64,000 nt of DNA, from the NCBI GenBank assembly GCA_029262735.1, contig JAJCYY010000045.1, forward strand, positions 26,479-90,478, read 5' to 3'. Positions 47,601 to 54,742 of this stretch are shown here, piece after piece. The position numbers were made by a program, and so were the translations under genes. Source of the stretch: Chloroflexota bacterium (GTDB taxonomy: Bacteria > Chloroflexota > Dehalococcoidia > Lucifugimonadales > Lucifugimonadaceae). A model generated the notes under the pieces. That model did not search any database, had not been told where the DNA came from, and was given only the letters and a program-made list of their open reading frames with translations. Position 1 is the stretch's first letter. Every line of letters begins with the position of its first letter.

Positions 47601-47979
47601 ACCTGTGGAGACCGATCTGCAGATCAACCTGTTCGTGCCTGCTGGGTTGGTCTCGGTCGAGATCACCCAGGAACTGCTGGAGCTTTCAGGCGGACAGGTG
47701 ACGATTGTTGTTCACCAGCCTGACGGTAGCAACCAGTTCTTTGAAATCGACACCCCAACTGTTTGGCATGGAGCGCCAGAAGAAAACATCGGCGTCATTA
47801 TGAATGTGCCGCTGGAGTCAGGCGTACCAGTGCCGGTCGACATTCTGTTCACGGTCGAACTACTGGAGCCCGGTGATCCGTTCGTCTCGGTCGCTGCATC
47901 CATCCACCCGGTGCATGCAGAGGACACAGATCCGGGCAACAACCAGCTCGTCAACGAGTTCACTGGAGGTGGACCTTGA
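44629..47979 (+). CDS. Large secreted protein with duplicated domains and calcium-binding repeats
   Basis: The 1116-residue protein has a clear signal peptide (hydrophobic residues 6-22, cleavage near AFA-DRG) and no later membrane anchor. A domain around residues 376-490 (EEIINHGPDGPAHVAV, VFAPPGSEHIG) is repeated nearly verbatim at about 819-935, with a further related unit at the end (NNGPDSPVETDLQINLFVP). Between them are two thrombospondin-type-3-like units (PFNPDSDGDGFQDGHEF, PANPDTDGDG), which bind calcium. It is probably an extracellular or surface protein. The gene is divergent from the 1036-residue regulator; GAGAGG precedes the ATG. Confidence 0.85.
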   Translation: MKRIHLFAALIAMVIFAAASTSAFADRGDDGLHFEGKMSGMFVGEPGQPPSGFEGRFDAGRSLRGTVKGSLSGEPVPVGPEVKVPPECVALLHFREDGRVQFKLRNGHVLNMINEAGTPEEPTWTLCVAPDGSLTVNALYVVDEENPGTGIFKRAHGMIEVSGPIIVGPQGPEGFENEIEGWISLKPPKPDPIELKFEGEFDAPNQAPIFTMAGLEGRGDLWGPEPKVGNLNGVLATGGEPEEGNKFHVRPKGEIETKHFEDERFADCLAGNTPKGVTFVRGFDRIVYVEMTSRSLHGTGELGWRASELCTGGEVEEDLGWRLSGVLVSPHLTGFLKLGKPGAGGDGEADLAILAFEVFAPGEVPVQEPFEVNTIEEIINHGPDGPAHVAVNHLLFLPKDCVGGSVITPELLAMGGGSVNIMIDGVHTTYTDPVTVFAPPGSEHIGSVFGTNIGVGEVVGIAEQWIVTCSNTSQHDFHIEKFLDPVSRPDPDMTNNEAATNVNVVVFAEVNAKAAGMEVFLNGDPFGFADSDADSLNDSSEKLLGTDPFNPDSDGDGFQDGHEFWDNADPLTPGFDPVPPIHSDSDSLTDHQEGLIKTNPANPDTDGDGPWDDHEFSQGGDPGDPSIGPTRDSELPFGELAMLETFQQIAVDTDTFPPALGTVIVHVMDQLFVEPDGTEVFFVTPEFLAVAGDPFFVAWRPEDQFEIGPDPDGVVTAPPGYGLQVHFNVGVEPGSAVPVSLTWGVEASEPGHNHVGFFKSVWPAEEHVFENDPANNQFQVEGPLVFTTEPSEADLGILFMNVNAPPEAEVGQEFVVDGFEEIINHGPDGPAHVAVGQVLFLPEDCVGGSVITSELLALGGGSVNVSIDGVHTTYTEPLTVFAPPGSEHIGPVFGTDIGVGEVIEIAEQWVVTCSNTSQHDFMLDKFLNPVTVPDPDMANNEGQVHFSLPILGVADIEVVSLFPEFIDGPFDPGVPFGVPVTAVFANNGPDSPVETDLQINLFVPAGLVSVEITQELLELSGGQVTIVVHQPDGSNQFFEIDTPTVWHGAPEENIGVIMNVPLESGVPVPVDILFTVELLEPGDPFVSVAASIHPVHAEDTDPGNNQLVNEFTGGGP

Positions 47980-48211
47980 TAGTCCGCGGTATGAGTTCAA
48001 ATAGACATCGAATTAAACGTACACTGGCGAGGTAGCTATGGTGATCCCGTTGATCATCGGCCACTTCGCCGGCTCGCGAGCAAAGCCGGCAGAGGGACTA
48101 ATCGGGTCTTTCAATCCAGACACCTGAACTGGATCGGGATGTGGGGGATCTGTCAGCTTTCAAGGCACACACTCGTCCAATCACGCGTTGAAGTGCCGGA
48201 ATCTCTCCCGG

Positions 48212-49012
48212 TCATGCAGACAGCTCGGCCATTAGTGTCGACCACCGTTGGCTGAAGAATTGTCTCCTATCCAATGACGTAGGCGGCCTGATCCTCAGGT
48301 AGTTCCGCAACTCGTCGAATGCCGTGCAAAATCGGCTCGCCGACTCGAAGTTCCTGAAGCCCAACATAGGGTAGTAGCGTTGCTTGATCGAACGGTGGCT
48401 CTGCTCAGTCCGGTTGTTCAAGTACCGGCTAGTACGGTGTAGGGCCTTCCGGCCAACGATCCACCGAATCGCTTTCCTGTAGGTAGGATGCTCGTCTGTC
48501 GTTAGGCGGAGGGGCTTGCTCTCACTCGTCTCAAGCAGACGCCGCAGGAAGCGGCGAGCTGCGTGCTTGTCACGATGTTGGCTGAGCATTGAGTCAAAAA
48601 GATTGCCGTCACGATCAATTGCCCGATACAGGTAGTGCCAGCGGCCGTTCACCTCCACGTAGGTCTCGTCCAGGTACCAGGAGCGCCCTGATCTACCGTG
48701 TCGTTTCGAGCGCAGCCTTTCACTAACTAGAGGAGCGAAGCGGTATTCCCAGGTCCTGACAGTCTCGTGGCTGATCTTGAATCCTCTCTGCCAGAGAAGT
48801 TCGGTGACATCCCGGAAGCTGAGCTTGTACCGCAGACGCCACAGCACCGCCATGAGGACGATATCTGTCGGGAACTGCAGGTCGTTGAATGGAGTATCTG
48901 TGCGTTCGTTGAACCGTCGTTTACAGGATCTGCAGTAGTAGGTACGGTAACCGAGTGAGGTATTGGTTCTCCGTCTCAGGGTGGACTTGTCCTCGCAGCG
49001 GGGACACGACAT
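48212..49012 (-). CDS. IS6-family-like DDE transposase
   Basis: The 266-residue protein has an N-terminal zinc ribbon (CPRCEDK, CRSCKRRF) and the DDE triad: Asp in SWYLDETYVEVNGRW, Asp in LRLTTDEHPTYRK, Glu in NNRTEQSHRSIKQRYY. It looks complete and potentially active. Terminal inverted repeats of the element could not be delimited by eye. A hairpin just upstream covers its RBS. A fragment of a related element is at 32.3 kb. Confidence 0.9.
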   Translation of the reverse strand: MSCPRCEDKSTLRRRTNTSLGYRTYYCRSCKRRFNERTDTPFNDLQFPTDIVLMAVLWRLRYKLSFRDVTELLWQRGFKISHETVRTWEYRFAPLVSERLRSKRHGRSGRSWYLDETYVEVNGRWHYLYRAIDRDGNLFDSMLSQHRDKHAARRFLRRLLETSESKPLRLTTDEHPTYRKAIRWIVGRKALHRTSRYLNNRTEQSHRSIKQRYYPMLGFRNFESASRFCTAFDELRNYLRIRPPTSLDRRQFFSQRWSTLMAELSA

Positions 49013-49016
49013 GGAC

Positions 49017-49043
49017 GGCTCCTCGACTCGTTTCAGAGGAGCC
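49017..49043 (-). promoter_or_regulatory. Hairpin sequestering the transposase RBS
   Basis: GGCTCCTC and GAGGAGCC pair perfectly over 8 bases around an 11-base loop. On the minus strand the second arm contains GAGGAG, 6 bases before the transposase ATG. Transcripts entering from upstream would fold and hide the RBS, a known way insertion sequences avoid activation by outside transcription. Confidence 0.55.
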
Positions 49044-49162
49044 TATTCTGCCCGTGCCCTGATCTCTGGCGGAACCCCATTCGCCTGGATGATCGTTCCC
49101 TCTTCTACCCAGTCGTCCTTGACCGTGATCCTCCCCACTGGGGCCCAAGCGCCCCAGTTCAC
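49043..49162 (-). CDS. Tiny ORF coupled to the GAF/TPR gene
   Basis: A 39-codon frame starts at a GTG that overlaps the stop of the 912-residue gene upstream (GTGA overlap) and ends inside the transposase hairpin. The product begins VNWGAWAPVGRITVKDDWVE and is acidic, with no family recognised. The overlap suggests translational coupling. It may be the shortened start of a longer gene cut by the insertion sequence. Confidence 0.45.
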   Translation of the reverse strand: MNWGAWAPVGRITVKDDWVEEGTIIQANGVPPEIRARAE

Positions 49163-51897
49163 GCGTTTGCCTGCCATGGTTCACCGAACACTTCCTGCAT
49201 TCGCTCACGAAGCGGTTCCCAGCCCTTGCTACTGGCAAGCTCGCCGTACTGACGATGTACGCCTTGCTCCCAACATCTTGCGAACAGGTACTCGCGCAGG
49301 AAGATTTCATCTCGCGGAAACGCTCGGCGGGCGCTCTGTAGTCGAGCAGAGGCTGGGCCGGGTGAGCCTGCCACGAGGTACGCGGCACCCTGTCCGAGCA
49401 GCGTTGGCACCAGGTGGAAGTTCCTGTAGTGCGACGACGCTGGGAGCATGCCCCAGCGATCCAGCAGGTCCGCCGCCGAAGTTAAATCTTCGAGCGCGCC
49501 GTTAACCAGTTCGTTAATCGCTTCATTCACAGGGGTGACGCCGCTGAGGTCCCCTCCGGGGCGACGGACCAACTCCTGCTCATACTCCTTGAGAAACCTG
49601 GCAATAAGCAATAGCGCTTCGCCCCGGTAGAAAGCAGGCATCGGATGGGTCGGAGATTCCCTGGCAGCCTCCGTATAAAGGTCCCACGCTCGCACGGGAT
49701 CACCGAGGCAAAGATGTGCGTCGCCTTCCAGGCACATCGATCGCACGAACCCGCTGCCCAGCTCCTGCGTGTTTAGTTTCACCGCCTGCTGAGAGTACTT
49801 CAGGGCGCTCGGCCAGTCGCCAAGCGAAAACGAGCACTCAGCTGCCATCCGGTACAGGTAACCGTTGTTCCGGCCTCCTTTTTTCCGCATTGCCCGGCGA
49901 ATTCTGCGCAGAGCCGCGTCCCACTCTCCTTCCCCGCGGGCCAGCACCTCGCTCTGTGCCACGTCATCGACAACCGTGGCGACGTCCCGAGCCCAGTTTT
50001 CCACGTCGTCCGCAAGCGCCTGCAGTCTGTTCTCATCGGAAGCTGCCAGAATCCTGCGGGCGGGCACGTCCAGGACCCAGGCGACCAGCCTGACCGGAGC
50101 ATTTGTCGGGACGGTGCGGTTCAGTACCTCGGGAAATGCGTGTCTGATCTGATCGAGTTCATCCTTCGTAACCAGCCGGTCAAGCGCGATCAAAACGCCG
50201 GTGCCGGGCAGTTCTCCAATAAAACTTCGTTCACCCTCGTCTTCCTTGAACCGCGGAAGGTGAGCCCGCACGAACGAGTGCCATTCGAGATAACGCAGAG
50301 TTTCTACAAGCCATGCATTGAGCCGTTCACTGGTCTCAGGATCCTGCCCATCGGCCTCCGAACTGTGCACAGACAGCATCAGGAAAGGAAGCCGCAGGTC
50401 CCGGTGCTCGCTGTTTACCCTGTCGAACTCTTGCGACTTGCGCTCCAGGATGTCGAGCAACGCCGCCCTGAACTGATCGTGTCTGAGCACATTTGAAGTT
50501 GCGATGTGTGCGGAGACTTCCGCCGTATGAGTGGCCGCTTTTTGACGTTCGATGATCTCGCCAATGATGCGACTGAACACGCTGAGCACCCGCACTTCCA
50601 CATCCATGCGTCGCGACTCGATCCGTGGCAGGAGCAGGTAGAGGGCGCCTATTGCTTCACCTGTACTCCGGTGAATAGGTAGTGCCATGGCCGAATAGTC
50701 CGGGACATGGCCATCGCCGGGGATCTTGCTTTCGAGGTAGCGCATCTCGGGTTCGGCCGACTCGACCAGCGAAGTCCATGGCTGTTCGACCTTTTTCACG
50801 ACAAGCGGCACGCCAACACGGCTTGCGTAGCCCGACAGCATTTCCAGCGCCTTCGGCGGGTCCCATGGTGACGGCTCCCACGGCTTCGCGACCGACGTTG
50901 CCAGTACCTTTCCAGCATCGGCGTCCTGCAGCGTTTCGCTGATTTCGCTGAGGGAACCCGGATAGATGCTCTCAAGCAGTTGTGTAATCAGCCAGAGCTG
51001 CAGGTCGTCCGTGCTGCTCAATCCCGGAACGGTTGCAGCTTCCAGCACCTGCGACGACTGCATGCTCAGAAACAGTTCAATGTCAAGGAAAATGACGTCC
51101 AAAATGCGGCCGACGAAATCCAGCGTCGCCTCGTCAGGCGATACCGACGCGCCGTCCATCGTTCCGATCAAGAGCTCGTACTGCTGACGCTGAGTCCGGA
51201 TCCGTAGCCGGAGAAACTTCCTCGACGTTATCTCTGACCTCGTCGGCAGTTGATCGGCATCCAGGAACAGCACCTCGCGAAATGGAGAGAGAACCCAGCA
51301 TGAAGGTGCAGGGCGCTCCAGGATGGCCTGGTACACGGCGTCATGTCCGGCATTCCTGACAGTTCTGCGGGCCCGGTCAGCCTGGTCGCCTTTCCCGCCG
51401 GGCCTGACGATGATCAGGCAATTCGGGTGGTCTTTAAAGTCCTCGAGTAACGCAAACACTGCACTGCCAAGTAACCGGGCGGCCAGGCGCCGGCGCATGC
51501 GCTTAAGGGCGATCCTGATCAACCGGTTCCAGATACCGCCATACCTGGGCTCTCGTGATCTCGGGTCTTCCGAGCCGCCTGCGACGGCATCGACAGCTTC
51601 CCGGAACTTGACGCCCTTCGACCTGAGAAAAAGGACAGCGAGCGCATCTGCAGCCGTTGGCAGGTTGAACGAGTCCTCGCTACCTATCCCGTGCTCGCGC
51701 AGTCTGCCAACGAGCCATCTTCGCCCGTGCTCGCCAGCCATTCGAAGAATGTCCCCGGTGCCGAACGTCTGACTGCCCGGGAAGTTCGTCTCCAGCCAGT
51801 CGATCGCTTCCTCGCGAATTAGAGATGCGTGTTCTGTGTCCGGTGGGATCGCCGGACTGAAGACCGTCCGACTGTTCTGTGTTGTCTTTGCGCTCAT
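49159..51897 (-). CDS. GAF- and TPR-containing regulatory protein
   Basis: The 912-residue cytoplasmic protein has an N-terminal segment resembling a MerR-like helix-turn-helix (GDILRMAGEHGRRWLVGRLR). A GAF-like middle follows (VPLVVKKVEQPWTSLVESAE, MALPIHRSTGEAIGALYLLL), then a region with no known motif, and C-terminal TPRs (GDWPSALKYSQQAVKLNTQE). The ATG at 51895-51897 is preferred to an upstream TTG. It is divergent from the membrane/TelA operon across 167 bases containing GTAGCAAA repeats, so it may regulate that operon. Domain calls are by eye. Confidence 0.7.
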   Translation of the reverse strand: MSAKTTQNSRTVFSPAIPPDTEHASLIREEAIDWLETNFPGSQTFGTGDILRMAGEHGRRWLVGRLREHGIGSEDSFNLPTAADALAVLFLRSKGVKFREAVDAVAGGSEDPRSREPRYGGIWNRLIRIALKRMRRRLAARLLGSAVFALLEDFKDHPNCLIIVRPGGKGDQADRARRTVRNAGHDAVYQAILERPAPSCWVLSPFREVLFLDADQLPTRSEITSRKFLRLRIRTQRQQYELLIGTMDGASVSPDEATLDFVGRILDVIFLDIELFLSMQSSQVLEAATVPGLSSTDDLQLWLITQLLESIYPGSLSEISETLQDADAGKVLATSVAKPWEPSPWDPPKALEMLSGYASRVGVPLVVKKVEQPWTSLVESAEPEMRYLESKIPGDGHVPDYSAMALPIHRSTGEAIGALYLLLPRIESRRMDVEVRVLSVFSRIIGEIIERQKAATHTAEVSAHIATSNVLRHDQFRAALLDILERKSQEFDRVNSEHRDLRLPFLMLSVHSSEADGQDPETSERLNAWLVETLRYLEWHSFVRAHLPRFKEDEGERSFIGELPGTGVLIALDRLVTKDELDQIRHAFPEVLNRTVPTNAPVRLVAWVLDVPARRILAASDENRLQALADDVENWARDVATVVDDVAQSEVLARGEGEWDAALRRIRRAMRKKGGRNNGYLYRMAAECSFSLGDWPSALKYSQQAVKLNTQELGSGFVRSMCLEGDAHLCLGDPVRAWDLYTEAARESPTHPMPAFYRGEALLLIARFLKEYEQELVRRPGGDLSGVTPVNEAINELVNGALEDLTSAADLLDRWGMLPASSHYRNFHLVPTLLGQGAAYLVAGSPGPASARLQSARRAFPRDEIFLREYLFARCWEQGVHRQYGELASSKGWEPLRERMQEVFGEPWQANA

Positions 51898-51911
51898 GGC
51901 TGTCACCGCGT

Positions 51912-51949
51912 GTAGCAAATTCGCCGGTCGGCGTAGCAAAATTTGCTAC
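51912..51949. promoter_or_regulatory. GTAGCAAA operator cluster in divergent promoter region
   Basis: A perfect palindrome GTAGCAAA-A-TTTGCTAC (51933-51949) is preceded by another GTAGCAAA at 51912-51919. A weaker GTAGCAATTT follows at 51995. Repeated half-sites between divergent genes are typical of a shared regulator's binding region. Confidence 0.6.
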
Positions 51950-52064
51950 GGATTCAGATTATTGGAGTTTATTCAACGTTGCAACCAGTAGATTGTAGCA
52001 ATTTAGAGAACCATTATTGCCTGAACACAAAGATGAGCCAACAGCAAATAAGAGAGGGAAGCAG

Positions 52065-52376
52065 ATGCCGCTAACCATCATCTCGAAACAGTTTGCAGAC
52101 CGACTTGACGGCAATCCAATGCGCACCGTAACCGCCGCAGAAGCTCGGCAGGCCGCTCGGCTCGCACACGTGGACTTCAAATCCTCCAACTCCTTCGGCG
52201 GCATCACCTTGCCTGCAGGCATCCGGCTGCAAACCGGCGCAAGGCGAGATCCACAGAACGACAGGCGGCGACCACGACGCGCCGGTCCCACTTACGTGGT
52301 CGGGATTGAGGACGAGCGGTTCGAGAAGCCGGTCATCAACCATCTGTGGCGAAAGCGAGTGACGGAGCCGAAGTAA
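52065..52376 (+). CDS. Small protein of unknown function, first gene of the TelA/VWA operon
   Basis: The 103-residue basic protein starts MPLTIISKQFADRLDGN; GAGAGG lies 7 bases before the ATG. The opening resembles the DUF4242 protein at 34.1 kb (MPLYVIERNFADKID), but the rest does not. The C-terminal third is Arg-rich. No function is assigned. Confidence 0.5.
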   Translation: MPLTIISKQFADRLDGNPMRTVTAAEARQAARLAHVDFKSSNSFGGITLPAGIRLQTGARRDPQNDRRRPRRAGPTYVVGIEDERFEKPVINHLWRKRVTEPK

Positions 52377-52438
52377 AGCCAGCGAGCGAGCGGACCTACT
52401 GAGCACATCGTGTACTGAAAAAGAATTGGAGGCCCTGA

Positions 52439-53344
52439 ATGCTGGAGCAGAGAGAAAGAGAAAAGGTCTCCGATTCGACAATTTCAGGGGCGGTGCCAGA
52501 AATCTTGGTCAGTCGCCGGCTCGCATCCAGTGCGTTTCAGCACCCGGTCACAGTCCTGCCTCTAGGAATCTCGGCACTGGCCGCAATACACCTCACGCTG
52601 CTGTCTCCGGTTGTTGGCGGCGGTGTGTGGGCCGGGGTGGTAATCGGTATCTCAGGCGGGCTAGCGCTGGCGAACTTTGCGTACAGGCACCAAAGGGATC
52701 GCGAGGGCACAGCAAGGTCGCTGCAGACCCGGCTACAAATCGAGATCTCAAGGATTCAGGACTCGAACCTTCAGAAAGAGTCTCACACGGTCCAGGCAGG
52801 ACTCGATGAGATTGGACTTGCGCAGGGATCAGGTGTCCTGCGCCGCCTCGGCGAGGAGTACGACCGGCTTCGAGAAGCGTCGAGAGACAGCAGCGACAGC
52901 CCCCTCTCCGCTCCACACATCACCGCCCTCGTCGATGAGACGTACCGCAGAGGTCTCAGCGTCCTGGGCAGCGCGGTGGAACTTTCCACTGCAATCAGCG
53001 CACCCGGCCGGTCGGAGGTCGAACGGGACATATCTCGCCTCGAGACCGAGATATCCGTGGCACGAATCGACGATCAGTCTCCGGAACGGCTTCGTCTCAA
53101 GGAAGAAACGCTCACCATGCAGAAGCGCCAGTTGCAGGAGCTGGACCGGATGCAGCTGCACGTAGAGGAGCTTCTGTTCCAGGCCCGGCGCTGCGAACTC
53201 TCGCTACATCACGCCCGCATCGAGCTTGCCGCGATCAGGACAGGCAACTCCGACTCGGGACTTAACACCGTGATCGAGGCACTCGAGGGAACCCTCAGAC
53301 GGGCAAAGGAGGTGCAAGAAGAGCTCAAGAACCTTGGTTACTGA
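52439..53344 (+). CDS. Membrane-anchored coiled-coil protein
   Basis: The 301-residue protein has two hydrophobic helices at about residues 36-55 and 58-78 (VGGGVWAGVVIGISGGLALA), then a long charged helical region to the end. Heptad-like segments there (SEVERDISRLETEISVARID, RLKEETLTMQKRQLQELDRM) predict coiled coil. GGAGG lies 6 bases before the ATG. It precedes the TelA gene by 53 bases. It probably assembles at the inner face of the membrane with the other products. No family recognised. Confidence 0.7.
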   Translation: MLEQREREKVSDSTISGAVPEILVSRRLASSAFQHPVTVLPLGISALAAIHLTLLSPVVGGGVWAGVVIGISGGLALANFAYRHQRDREGTARSLQTRLQIEISRIQDSNLQKESHTVQAGLDEIGLAQGSGVLRRLGEEYDRLREASRDSSDSPLSAPHITALVDETYRRGLSVLGSAVELSTAISAPGRSEVERDISRLETEISVARIDDQSPERLRLKEETLTMQKRQLQELDRMQLHVEELLFQARRCELSLHHARIELAAIRTGNSDSGLNTVIEALEGTLRRAKEVQEELKNLGY

Positions 53345-53397
53345 GTTCGTTGGGTGAAGTTCGAGAATTTCGAAGAGATCAGATCAGGAGGCAGCAG

Positions 53398-54621
53398 ATG
53401 ACAGAAAAAGAGGTTGGCTTGCAGGAGACCGCGGTTGCCGGAGCCGATACATCGGCTGCGATAGAGATGGCAGGAAATGTCGCCGAGGAGCCCGCGGTTC
53501 CGCCGGGGATCACCGATGACGAGGCAACGGAGATCCGTCAGCAGGTGACTGAACTGGTGAACGGGCTCGCTGAAGCTTCAGGCGCACGCGAGATGGAGCT
53601 CGCGGATGACATCTCGAATATCGAGGCTGTGGACAGGAAGTCGGCAAACGGCCAGATGGGCCTTATGCGGACGCGGCTCGGTTCGATGCTCGATGCAGGT
53701 GGTCCAAGCAAGGAGATCGCAAACGGCCTTCAGGATCTTCGCCGGACGCTCAAGGACATCACGCTGGACGTTTCGGAACAGCGTGGCATCGCCAGGCGAA
53801 CGATTAGCGCGATTCCGTTCGTAGGCGGCCGCTACAACCCCGTGCTCCGCGCCATTAACCGGATCGCCATCAAGTACGAGCCCGTTTCCCAGCAGGTGAC
53901 GCTCATCGAAACCCGGTTGCTTGACGGCAGGACACTCCTTGTCCGGGACAACCTGGAGTTGCGGAAGCTGTACGAGGAGATCGAACTCGGCCGGCAACTG
54001 GTTCGTCGTGACATCTACCTCGGTGAGTTGCTGATGCGGGAGCTTGCCGAACTGATCGAGAGCACGGAAGACGAGGTGAAGAAGGAGCGGCACCAGAACA
54101 CGCTGCACAGCGTTGCGATCAGGGTCCAGGACAAGTTGACGATGGATGAGGTCTACGGGCAGGCGTTCGTCAGCATCGAGATGGGACGGCAGAACAACAT
54201 CCGGCTTGGACATGCAGTGGAACGGACCGTTTCGCTGGCGACGAACGTGGTGACGGTCGGTCTCGCCATTCAGTCGGCTCTTTTGCACCAGAAGAAGGTC
54301 CAGCAGGCGACCGAGCGGACGAGAGAGTTTCTTGGCGACCTCGTTGCCGTCAACGCGCAGGCGATCAAGCGACACACCGAGGAGATTGGCGATCTCTACA
54401 ACAACCCGGTCATCGCTATCGAGAAGCTCTCGCAGGCACACAACGACCTGATAGAAGCGCTCAACACTGCCGGGCAGCTCAGGAACGAGGGCGTTGTAGC
54501 GGCGCGACACAACATAGCGCGCCTGGCCGAAATGTCCGGGCAACTGGACGAAAAGGTGGGCGCACTGAAGGGCGAACCGGCTGTCGATACGCCCGCGATT
54601 TCGGGTCCGTCTCACCAGTGA
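53398..54621 (+). CDS. TelA-like toxic anion resistance family protein
   Basis: The 407-residue helical protein has the TelA pattern: VDRKSANGQMGLM, RRTISAIPFVGGRYNPVLRA, the repeated helical block RTLLVRDNLELRKLYEEIE and QAFVSIEMGRQNN. Family members are linked with tellurite and other envelope stresses and often neighbour VWA-domain proteins, as here. The first 50 residues are extra and acidic. The ATG at 53398 is set by AGGAGG 6 bases upstream; an earlier start at 53350 lacks an RBS. It should work with the VWA protein encoded next. Confidence 0.85.
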   Translation: MTEKEVGLQETAVAGADTSAAIEMAGNVAEEPAVPPGITDDEATEIRQQVTELVNGLAEASGAREMELADDISNIEAVDRKSANGQMGLMRTRLGSMLDAGGPSKEIANGLQDLRRTLKDITLDVSEQRGIARRTISAIPFVGGRYNPVLRAINRIAIKYEPVSQQVTLIETRLLDGRTLLVRDNLELRKLYEEIELGRQLVRRDIYLGELLMRELAELIESTEDEVKKERHQNTLHSVAIRVQDKLTMDEVYGQAFVSIEMGRQNNIRLGHAVERTVSLATNVVTVGLAIQSALLHQKKVQQATERTREFLGDLVAVNAQAIKRHTEEIGDLYNNPVIAIEKLSQAHNDLIEALNTAGQLRNEGVVAARHNIARLAEMSGQLDEKVGALKGEPAVDTPAISGPSHQ

Positions 54622-54742
54622 TCAGAAGAGGAGGACGTGAGAGTCAAAACGATTGGATGAACGGGTTGGAACAGCGAAACGGTCTCGGCCACGACGGCCT
54701 TCCATTGCGAGAGGCACGAGACCAGGGCAAAGGAGGCGAGAG

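Noticed and set aside
53578..54615. Minus-strand open frame of 345 codons opposite TelA
   Set aside because: It is an antisense shadow of a high-GC helical gene; TelA has clear family motifs and an excellent RBS.
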